Source: Ilumatobacteraceae bacterium (lineage in GTDB: Bacteria > Actinomycetota > Acidimicrobiia > Acidimicrobiales > Ilumatobacteraceae). Taken from it: a DNA stretch of 12,862 nucleotides. The stretch is from positions 1-12,862 of the forward strand of contig JALRJT010000056.1 in NCBI GenBank assembly GCA_023254985.1, read 5' to 3'. Below are positions 1 through 5,520 of this stretch, piece by piece (position 1 is the stretch's first letter; the number at the start of each line of letters is the position of its first letter). A model generated the notes under the pieces. That model was not told where the DNA came from, made no database searches, and worked only from the letters and a program-made list of their open reading frames with translations. Made by a program: the position numbers and the translations under genes.

Positions 1-71
1 CAGGTGTCGCAACTGATCACGAGCACTGGCTCGGGCGTGGGCTCTACGGGGAACAGTTCCTCGGTGGTCAT
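1..71 (-). CDS. 5' end of an unidentified protein gene, cut by the left edge
   Basis: A reading frame opens with ATG at 71-69 and runs off the left edge after 23 codons, beginning MTTEELFPVE and reaching LVISCDT at the edge. An AAGGAG ribosome-binding site lies about 7 nt upstream on the minus strand (near 79-84), which is why I accept it as a real start. The acidic, proline-containing leader followed by a hydrophobic strand ending in S-x-D resembles the N-terminus of amidohydrolase-type metal-dependent hydrolases, whose first strand carries a D-x-H metal motif. The His would lie outside the window, so this is only a guess. The gene follows thrB on the same strand after a 103-nt gap and may have its own promoter. 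Confidence 0.6.
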   Translation of the reverse strand, partial: MTTEELFPVEPTPEPVLVISCDT

Positions 72-174
72 CGGGTGTCTCCTTAGTGTCTGGCTGGGTG
101 CGTGGCTAACTGTCTGGGATGTGTGCACGAGATCTGCACGATGACAGCCTGACGACGGGGTGTAGCGAGATTTC
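72..174. other. intergenic gap between thrB and the left-edge gene
   Basis: This 103-nt non-coding gap holds the AAGGAG site of the left-edge gene and a direct repeat TGCACG at 124-129 and 135-140 (11-bp period, about one helical turn). The same bases can form a weak GTGCA/TGCAC hairpin. I see no convincing terminator for thrB and no clear -35/-10 pair. Confidence 0.35.
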
Positions 175-1026
175 TTAGGAGGCCGAGAGCACCGCGCCCG
201 AGGCGTCGATCTCGAGCACGTGGGTCGTCCCGTCCTTGGGCAACTGTGCGGCGATCGACGCTGCCTCGGCACGGTCGCACATGACCGCGACGGTCGGACC
301 GGATCCCGACAACCACGCAGCCCACGCCGAAGTCGACAACGCGGCCTCGAGAGCCGCCTTCGACGTAGGAGCTGCGGCCAGACGAACGTCCTGGTGCAGC
401 CGGTCGGTGAACGCCGCACGCATCACGGAGGTGTCCCCAGAGGCGAGCGCTCCCATGACGAGTGCCGTATGCCCGATGTTGAAGATGACGTCCTTCAACG
501 CGATCTGTGCAGGAATCGAGGTGCGCGACTTTTCCGTCGAGGTCTGCGTCTCGGGCACCCACGCCACAATTGCGGGATCGACTCCAAGCGGCAGACACAC
601 AACTTCACCTGAGGCGCTCGCGGTCACGCCTCCGTACAGCGAGGCCGCCACGTTGTCGGGGTGACCCTCCATCGCAGTCGTGAGATGCAAGATCGAGCGC
701 TTCGCACTATCAAAGGACGTAGCACCGATGCCGTTGCGCTGAGCGTGTGAAGCGACCACGCCCGCGACGCGCGCAGCACCGGAGAACCCGAGCCCGCGAC
801 CCATCGGAATCCTGGAGGCGACCCACAACGATCCCGTTCCACCGGTTTCGGCGAACGCGACTTGTGCGGGGTGATGGGAGTCGACAACACGAGCTCCCTC
901 TAGTGGTGACGACTCCCCGTCGACGCCGGCGACGAGATACAGCGAGAGCGCCATGCCGAGTGCATCGAATCCCGGGCCGAGGTTGGCCGAACTTGCCGGC
1001 ACGCGAACGTGAAACGACCCAGACAT
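175..1026 (-). CDS. thrB: homoserine kinase
   Basis: Phosphorylates L-homoserine with ATP to O-phosphohomoserine (EC 2.7.1.39), the step before threonine synthase; cytoplasmic. The 283-aa protein has the GHMP-kinase layout. An N-terminal VRVPASSANLGPGFDALGMA motif (residues 7-26) is typical of ThrB. The glycine-rich ATP loop P-M-G-R-G-L-G-F-S-G-A-A spans residues 74-85, E-G-H-P-D-N-V-A-A is at 120-128, and the C-terminal W-L-S-G-S-G-P-T motif is at 238-245. The length is slightly below the usual 290-310 aa but no motif is missing. The ATP loop has GLGFSG where GLGSSA is commonest. Its ATG is 6 nt after the trpD stop, so translation is probably coupled to trpD. Pairing with trpD rather than with thrC or hom is unusual. 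Confidence 0.93.
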   Translation of the reverse strand: MSGSFHVRVPASSANLGPGFDALGMALSLYLVAGVDGESSPLEGARVVDSHHPAQVAFAETGGTGSLWVASRIPMGRGLGFSGAARVAGVVASHAQRNGIGATSFDSAKRSILHLTTAMEGHPDNVAASLYGGVTASASGEVVCLPLGVDPAIVAWVPETQTSTEKSRTSIPAQIALKDVIFNIGHTALVMGALASGDTSVMRAAFTDRLHQDVRLAAAPTSKAALEAALSTSAWAAWLSGSGPTVAVMCDRAEAASIAAQLPKDGTTHVLEIDASGAVLSAS

Positions 1027-1032
1027 CGCGAC

Positions 1033-2085
1033 CTATCGTGCCACAGACGAACTGACGCGAACGAGTGCCTCGAGCACGGATCGCGCCTTGCCAGAGTCGA
1101 TGCTCTCGCACGCTCGCGCGACACCGTCTGCCATCGAGTCAGCGACACCCGCGACCACGAGTCCGGCCGCGGCGTTCAAGACCACGATGTCGCGAATTGC
1201 ACCGGTCTTACCATCCAAGGTCTCGCGCACGATCCGCGCGTTGTCCTCTGGTGCACCACCACGAATCGCGTCCAGACCCGCCACTTCCAGTCCGAGGTCG
1301 TTCGCATCGACGACCATTTCGCGAACACTCCCCTCGTGCACGTCGAGCACGTGATTCGGACCACTCAGCGACAACTCATCGAGCCCACCGTGGCCGTGCA
1401 CGACCCACGCACGCGTGACGCTGCGACGCAACAAGGTGTTTGCCATCACCTCAGCAAATTTCGCCTGGCCGACGCCGACCACCATGAAGGAGATGTCAGC
1501 CGGATTCGCCATCGGGCCGAGCAAGTTGAACGAGGTCGGAATGCCGAGTTCCTTGCGCGTCGGTCCCGCGTGTCGAAACGCAGGATGGAACACCGGCGCA
1601 AACGCAAACCCCATCCCGGCCTCCGTCACGCATCGCGCCACACCTTCGCCGGACTGTTCGAGCACTACACCGAGTTGCTCGAGCACATCCGCGGTTCCAC
1701 ACTTCGACGACGAGGCTCGATTGCCGTGCTTGCACACCGGCACGCCGACACCGGCGACGACCAGCGCGGCCATCGTCGAGACATTCACTGAATGCGATGC
1801 ATCACCACCCGTGCCGACGATGTCGATCGCACGTGCTGCGATCTCCTTCGGCAACTCGATTCGTCCGGAAACAGCAAGGACCGCATCCAGCATCCCGCCG
1901 AGCTCTTCGGCCGTTTCACCCTTCGAGCGCAGCGCGACGAGGAATGCTGCGATCTGCGCCGAGGTCGCCTCGCCAGCGAGAATCGACTCCATGGCACCGC
2001 GCGTCTGATCGGCACCGAGGTCTGCTCGAGACGTGAGCTGTGCGAGCAGTGTCGACCAACCACCGACGCGATCGATCGCGCTCAT
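1033..2085 (-). CDS. trpD: anthranilate phosphoribosyltransferase
   Basis: Transfers phosphoribose from PRPP to anthranilate (EC 2.4.2.18), the second committed step of tryptophan synthesis. The 350-aa length is normal for the family. A helical N-terminal domain (about 1-85) is followed by the PRPP loop D-I-V-G-T-G-G-D (88-95), N-V-S-T (101-104), the anthranilate/PRPP motif K-H-G-N-R-A-S-S (119-126) and C-G-T-A-D-V-L-E (129-136). The stretch H-P-A-F-R-H...T-R-K-E-L-G...F-N-L-L-G-P (167-191) and a later G-L-D-E-L-S acidic metal motif complete the signature. CGTAD replaces the usual SGSAD, a mild change. The ATG at 2085 has GAGG about 8 nt upstream and lies 9 nt after the whiB stop. No other trp gene is visible in the window, so this trpD is away from the usual trp operon. 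Confidence 0.95.
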   Translation of the reverse strand: MSAIDRVGGWSTLLAQLTSRADLGADQTRGAMESILAGEATSAQIAAFLVALRSKGETAEELGGMLDAVLAVSGRIELPKEIAARAIDIVGTGGDASHSVNVSTMAALVVAGVGVPVCKHGNRASSSKCGTADVLEQLGVVLEQSGEGVARCVTEAGMGFAFAPVFHPAFRHAGPTRKELGIPTSFNLLGPMANPADISFMVVGVGQAKFAEVMANTLLRRSVTRAWVVHGHGGLDELSLSGPNHVLDVHEGSVREMVVDANDLGLEVAGLDAIRGGAPEDNARIVRETLDGKTGAIRDIVVLNAAAGLVVAGVADSMADGVARACESIDSGKARSVLEALVRVSSSVAR

Positions 2086-2094
2086 CGCGTGACC

Positions 2095-2334
2095 TCAGGC
2101 AGTGCGACGACGAATGCGCAACAGCCGGCGACGTTCGCGGGCCGTTGCCCCGCCCCACACGCCCTGTTGTTCACGGTTGTCGAGGGCATAGTTCAGACAC
2201 GCTATGCGTACCTCGCACTCTTCACAGACTGATTTGGCGAAGTCGGCGTGCTCGTCGTTTTCGGGATAGAAGATCTCGGCGTCGAGACCACAACAGGCTC
2301 CCTTGCTCCGCCACGACACATCCGCGCTCGACAT
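2095..2334 (-). CDS. WhiB-family iron-sulfur transcriptional regulator
   Basis: Wbl proteins are actinobacterial 4Fe-4S regulators that sense redox or nitric oxide and act with the RNA polymerase sigma factor. The 79-aa product has four candidate cluster cysteines at residues 14, 37, 40 and 46 (C...CEECEVRIAC), the G-V-W-G-G turn at 58-62, and a basic tail A-R-E-R-R-R-L-L-R-I-R-R-R for DNA binding. An extra Cys at 15 follows the first ligand. I chose ATG 2334 because AAGGGGG stands 6 nt upstream. The frame stays open to a TTG at 2403, but that start lacks a ribosome-binding site and would place coding sequence over the likely promoter. The subclass (WhiB1, 2, 3 and so on) cannot be settled from this reading. 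It is 9 nt from trpD and may be co-transcribed with the amino-acid genes. Confidence 0.9.
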   Translation of the reverse strand: MSSADVSWRSKGACCGLDAEIFYPENDEHADFAKSVCEECEVRIACLNYALDNREQQGVWGGATARERRRLLRIRRRTA

Positions 2335-2457
2335 CCACGGCCCCCTTGCCACCTGACGTGGCCCCCGGGGCGACTGTATGGCACGAATTTGGGTCGATGC
2401 CAATTTCCCGCCCTGGGCCCGTGAGACCCAAGACGGGGGCTGTGGATAGCGAAACCC
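2335..2457 (-). promoter_or_regulatory. whiB upstream region with candidate promoter and dyad
   Basis: The 123-nt gap between the DUF3501 stop and whiB shows, on the minus strand, a -35-like TTGGCA (2398-2403) and a -10-like TACAGT (2373-2378) with a 19-nt spacer, somewhat long. The spacer holds an imperfect inverted repeat at 2379-2402 (plus-strand arms TGGCACGA and TCGATGCCA, one bulged base), which could be an operator. A further CCCGT/ACGGG hairpin (2418-2422 with 2433-2437, 10-nt loop) may help end DUF3501 transcription, though it has no T-run. All of this is read by eye. Confidence 0.35.
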
Positions 2458-3063
2458 TTACGGGCGCAGGTCCGTGAGCAGTTCCTCGATCGCAAACGGG
2501 GCGAGTTCGACGGCCTCGAGATAGTTCGGCAGGTCGCAGGTGACGAGCACTCCGCCCTTGGCGAACTCCTCGACCTGCTCTGGGGTGAACTCGAAGCGCA
2601 CGTAGTGCACGGCTGCGGTCACGTGATCACGGGTGAGAGTCTCCGCGTGGCCCTCCTCGGTGATGCTGCGCACCTTGTCGCCGTTGGCGAGCGTGAGCAC
2701 GATCGAGCGCTCGATGCCGACGAGCTTGGGCAGCCACTCGCGCATCTGATCGTCGCTCGTGAGCTCGATGAAGAGGGTTGCCGAGAGCTGACCGGCCTCG
2801 GGGATGAGCGGGTTGTAGGCCTTCAGTTCCTCGTGCACGAGGTCGTCGTTGACGACCTTTTCTGCTCGCAACATCTCGTGGATCTGGTTGAGCATCGTCG
2901 CGCGGTTCTCGAACATCAACGTGACGATGGTGCCAAGGCTCACGCGACGCTTGCGCTTGGTCTCGATGATTGCCGAGCGTGACTCCTCGCGTACGCGCTC
3001 ATATGCACGCAGGTCGAGGATGTCGTCGATGGTGAGCTTGCGATTCATGGTGGGGGTTGCCAT
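2458..3063 (-). CDS. DUF3501 family protein
   Basis: A 201-aa soluble protein of the DUF3501 family (recognised from its opening L-T-I-D-D-I-L-D-L-R-A-Y-E-R-V-R, residues 10-25, and the R-R-V-S-L-G segment that follows). Its biochemical role is unknown. It has no signal peptide, no membrane segment and few cysteines, so it is unlikely to bind an Fe-S cluster by itself. It contains a long charged middle segment and an acidic C-terminus. Its ATG is 3 nt after the stop of the GlpC-like gene, with AGGAG inside that gene's last codons, so the two are translationally coupled. As I recall, DUF3501, GlpC-like Fe-S proteins and rubrerythrins are often neighbours in bacterial genomes, which suggests one redox-related function. 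That is inference from context. Confidence 0.88.
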   Translation of the reverse strand: MATPTMNRKLTIDDILDLRAYERVREESRSAIIETKRKRRVSLGTIVTLMFENRATMLNQIHEMLRAEKVVNDDLVHEELKAYNPLIPEAGQLSATLFIELTSDDQMREWLPKLVGIERSIVLTLANGDKVRSITEEGHAETLTRDHVTAAVHYVRFEFTPEQVEEFAKGGVLVTCDLPNYLEAVELAPFAIEELLTDLRP

Positions 3064-3066
3064 GTC

Positions 3067-4380
3067 TTAGTTCTCCTCTGGTATGCCGTACGCCCGCGCG
3101 ATCATCTGCAACGGGTGGACGGGCTTGTTTCCTGTCTGTTCGTTGATTGCGGTGTTGGCCAAGTGGCAGTCGCCAGTGACGATGTCACCGCCGGCGTCCT
3201 TGACCATCTGTCCGAGCTTTTCTCCGATCGGTAGCGAGAGGTGCGCATTTTCTGCACGCAACCCCCACATGCCATCGATGCCGGAACACTGTTGGACGAG
3301 CTTGATCTTGGCGCCCGTCAGCTTCATGAGGTCACGACTCTTCAAACCGATGTTCTGGGCACGCAGGTGACATGGCGTGTGATACGTGACGGTCTCGGGG
3401 ATCGTGCCGGTGAACTCCGTGTCGAGCGACGTGCCCTCGGTCTTGTGCAACTTGACGAGATATTCGGCCGCGTCAAAGGTGTGCTCCGAGACGAGCTTGG
3501 CGTCTGGGCCACCCACGTAGTCGACGTAGTCCTTCTTCAACACGTAACTGCACGTCGGCTGCGGCACGACGATGTCGTTGCCGCTGCGCACCTCATCGGC
3601 GAGCATCTTCACGTTGCGCACCGCCACCTTGGTGAACGAGTCGATGTCACCGGAGTGCAGGAACGGCGCACCGCAGCAGCCGGCGTCACCGGCGATCGAG
3701 CACTCGATGCCGTTGTGCTCGTAGACCTTCACGAGGTCCTTACCGATGTTCGGATCCTGATACTCGACGAGGCACGTCGGGAACACCGCGACCTTTGCCT
3801 GACGCTTGGTGAGGCGCACCTTCGGTCGCTTCTTGAACCAGGTGGTGAACCGGGTCTTCGCGAACGGCGGCAACATGCGCACGCTCGAGATTCCGGCGGT
3901 CTTTTCGACGACCTTGCGCACGAGCGATCCGGGCTTAGAGCCCATCACGACGCTCGTCACCGCGCCGATTCCCGGCGTCGTGGCAACCGTGCCGATGGCA
4001 TCGGTGCGACCCATGATCGCCGTCGTTGCCTTGTCGCGTGCCGAGACCTGACCATTGGCCCTGCGCATCGCATCGGCGCGCAGCATGAGGCGTGGGAAGT
4101 CGAGTGCCCATTCGTGCAGCTCAGGGATGTACGGGCACATCACGTAACACAACTTGCATTGGAAGCATTCGTCCACGACGTGGTCCTGCTGCGCGGGGGT
4201 CATCTTGCCCGCGTCCTGATCCTCGTGCTGGTCGACATAACTGAACAGCGTCGGGAACGAGGGGCAGAACTTGAAGCACAAGCGGCAGCCGTGGCACAGA
4301 TCGAACACGCGCTCCATTTCCTTGCGCGTGTCGGCTTCATCCAAGTACAGCGGATGCTTCGGGTCGTAGATCGTTGTCAT
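3067..4380 (-). CDS. GlpC-like iron-sulfur protein (heterodisulfide-reductase-related)
   Basis: A 437-aa electron-transfer protein. It has two 4Fe-4S motifs, C29-x2-C32-x2-C35-x3-C39-P and C72-x2-C75-x2-C78-x3-C82-P, then two CCG-type domains. The first CCG domain (C203, C235-C236-G, C277) is intact. In the second (C337, C365-S366-G, C405) the paired cysteine is replaced by serine. The layout and spacing match GlpC, the Fe-S subunit that connects anaerobic glycerol-3-phosphate dehydrogenase to the quinone pool, including F-P-T-C...G-K-D-L-V-K-V and Y-H-T-P-C-H. No GlpA or GlpB partner is present. A divergent aerobic glpD begins 1.1 kb away. The gene sits between rubrerythrin (beyond a hairpin terminator) and the coupled DUF3501 gene, so the true donor and acceptor are unknown. 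Start: ATG 4380, with AAGG about 8 nt upstream. Confidence 0.88.
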   Translation of the reverse strand: MTTIYDPKHPLYLDEADTRKEMERVFDLCHGCRLCFKFCPSFPTLFSYVDQHEDQDAGKMTPAQQDHVVDECFQCKLCYVMCPYIPELHEWALDFPRLMLRADAMRRANGQVSARDKATTAIMGRTDAIGTVATTPGIGAVTSVVMGSKPGSLVRKVVEKTAGISSVRMLPPFAKTRFTTWFKKRPKVRLTKRQAKVAVFPTCLVEYQDPNIGKDLVKVYEHNGIECSIAGDAGCCGAPFLHSGDIDSFTKVAVRNVKMLADEVRSGNDIVVPQPTCSYVLKKDYVDYVGGPDAKLVSEHTFDAAEYLVKLHKTEGTSLDTEFTGTIPETVTYHTPCHLRAQNIGLKSRDLMKLTGAKIKLVQQCSGIDGMWGLRAENAHLSLPIGEKLGQMVKDAGGDIVTGDCHLANTAINEQTGNKPVHPLQMIARAYGIPEEN

Positions 4381-4421
4381 CGAAAAACCTTAGAAAAAGA
4401 GAGGGGTATGAAAATCAACCG

Positions 4422-4455
4422 GACGGGGGACCCGATCATGTCGGAGTCCCCCGTC
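4422..4455 (-). terminator. hairpin terminator after rubrerythrin
   Basis: A 10-bp perfect outer stem (plus-strand arms GACGGGGGAC at 4422-4431 and GTCCCCCGTC at 4446-4455) continues into an inner CCGA/TCGG stem with a TCATG loop and one bulged A. On the minus strand it is followed by CCGGTTGATTTTC, a short T-run, which fits an intrinsic terminator closing the perR-rubrerythrin unit. It lies 23 nt past the rubrerythrin stop and about 40 nt ahead of the GlpC-like start. That gene then needs its own promoter in the AT-richer stretch 4381-4421, or read-through. Confidence 0.75.
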
Positions 4456-4477
4456 GATTGTCTGCCAGCACCTGGAA

Positions 4478-4897
4478 TCAGGAGATGGACTTGAGGCCCT
4501 CCGAGAAGCGGCCAGCGTGGCTCTTTTCGGCGCGTGCGAGCGTCTCGAACCAATCTGCGATTTCGGCGAAGCCTTCCTCGCGGGCGGTCTTGGCGAAGCC
4601 TGGGTACATCTGGGTGTACTCGTAGGTCTCGCCTGCGATCGACGCCTTCAGGTTCTGCTCAGTGTCACCGATCGGCTCGCCCGATGCCGGGTCGCCGACC
4701 TCTGCGAGGTACTCAAGGTGACCGTGTGCGTGGCCGGTCTCACCGTCTGCGACGTTCTTGAAGAGCGACGCGACGTCTGGGTAACCCTCGACGTCTGCCT
4801 TCTGTGCGAACCACAAGTAACGGCGGTTGGCCTGGCTCTCGCCGGCGAACGCCTCCTTGAGATTCTCATGAGTCTTGGTGCCGTGAAGGCTTGCCAT
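4478..4897 (-). CDS. rubrerythrin-family diiron protein lacking rubredoxin domain
   Basis: A 139-aa ferritin-like four-helix protein. All diiron ligands of rubrerythrin can be placed: E20, E53-x2-H56, E90-x2-E93, E124-x2-H127. Rubrerythrins reduce hydrogen peroxide to water at this centre. The usual C-terminal rubredoxin domain with two C-x2-C knuckles is absent (the protein ends at about residue 139 instead of about 190), so an external electron donor is required. The GlpC-like Fe-S protein just downstream is one candidate, by inference. AAGGAG stands 7 nt before the ATG and overlaps the perR stop, so the gene is the second in a perR-rubrerythrin unit and is probably induced by peroxide when PerR is oxidised. 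The strong hairpin downstream closes the unit. Confidence 0.92.
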   Translation of the reverse strand: MASLHGTKTHENLKEAFAGESQANRRYLWFAQKADVEGYPDVASLFKNVADGETGHAHGHLEYLAEVGDPASGEPIGDTEQNLKASIAGETYEYTQMYPGFAKTAREEGFAEIADWFETLARAEKSHAGRFSEGLKSIS

Positions 4898-4907
4898 GAT
4901 GTTCTCC

Positions 4908-5390
4908 TTAGTGTTTTGGGGTTGGTGTACTAGCTGACTTGCTCTTCTTCACTTGTGGTGAAGGAGATCTCTTGGACGACGCCTCGCACGAAGCGCACAC
5001 GCCGCGAAACACGACGCCGATGTCGTCGACGTTGAATCCATCCACGCCCTTCGGGCGCAGCGCAGAGGCGCGCTCGACGTGCACGTCGGTGATCGCGCCG
5101 CACACGTTGCAGATGGCGTGGTGGTGGTCATCGACGTTCGGGTCGAAGCGGGTCACGCCCTCGCCCAAGTCGATCGTCTGCAACTCACCCATCTCGGCGA
5201 GTTCGTTCAACGTCTGGTACACGGTGCGCAACGAAATGCCCGGCATCTTGTGGCTTGCGGTTGCATACAGCGCATCTGCAGTCGGGTGGGTGGTGTTGTC
5301 GTGCAACAGCGAAAAGATCAGCTGGCGCTGCGGCGTGAGCTTGCGGCCATGCGCGCGGTAGGTCGCTGCGAGGACTGCGGGGGAATTCAT
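4908..5390 (-). CDS. perR: Fur-family repressor of PerR type
   Basis: A 160-aa metal-dependent repressor with an N-terminal winged helix (L-T-P-Q-R...S-L-R-T-V-Y-Q-T-L-N-E-L) and a C-terminal dimer domain. The five regulatory-metal ligands of Bacillus PerR can be aligned: H35 (HPTAD), D83 (RFD), H89, H91 and D102 (CGAITD). Asp at the last position is typical of PerR, where Fur has Glu. The structural zinc cysteines are C94, C97, C132 and C135. Such proteins sense peroxide by iron-catalysed histidine oxidation. The C-terminus has a Ser/Lys/Pro-rich tail of about 20 residues. I chose ATG 5390 because the family fold begins there. The frame stays open to 5495, but that extension shows no family similarity. 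ATG 5390 itself has no ribosome-binding site, so a leaderless or weakly initiated message is possible. It shares a unit with rubrerythrin and may regulate itself. Confidence 0.85.
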   Translation of the reverse strand: MNSPAVLAATYRAHGRKLTPQRQLIFSLLHDNTTHPTADALYATASHKMPGISLRTVYQTLNELAEMGELQTIDLGEGVTRFDPNVDDHHHAICNVCGAITDVHVERASALRPKGVDGFNVDDIGVVFRGVCASCEASSKRSPSPQVKKSKSASTPTPKH

Positions 5391-5520
5391 AGGAGAGAAA
5401 GTAGATGCAGACGGAGATAATTTGCAATTCGTGCGAACAAACAATTCTTGAAATTTGCGACTTCCGTCACATCTGCAACCGATGAGGACTTGCATCTATT
5501 CCCCCATTTAGGGTGTGGCC
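5391..5520. promoter_or_regulatory. divergent perR / glpD intergenic region with candidate operator dyads
   Basis: This 130-nt gap is clearly more AT-rich at 5415-5458 than the surrounding genes. Two small dyads stand there: TTCG-TG-CGAA at 5428-5437 and TTC-TT-GAA at 5445-5452, centres 16 bp apart. They lie within a direct repeat CAATTC.TG (5425 and 5442, 17-bp period), flanked by two copies of AATTTGC (5419-5425 and 5452-5458). The placement would suit a PerR or similar repressor acting on both divergent genes, but the half-sites do not match the Bacillus Per box. No -35/-10 pair is convincing. Confidence 0.45.

Noticed and set aside
124..140. TGCACG direct repeat with 11-bp period as an operator
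   Set aside because: Only two six-base copies in high-GC DNA; this is likely by chance and there is no promoter to tie it to.
1009..1791. A 260-codon plus-strand frame opposite trpD and thrB
   Set aside because: It is a shadow of trpD on the other strand, with Arg/His-rich composition, no ribosome-binding site and no recognisable domain.
3241..4494. A long open plus-strand frame (417 codons) opposite the GlpC-like gene
   Set aside because: It is antisense to a gene with clear Fe-S motifs. Its product is Arg/His/Leu-rich with no family pattern, as expected for the complement of high-GC coding DNA.
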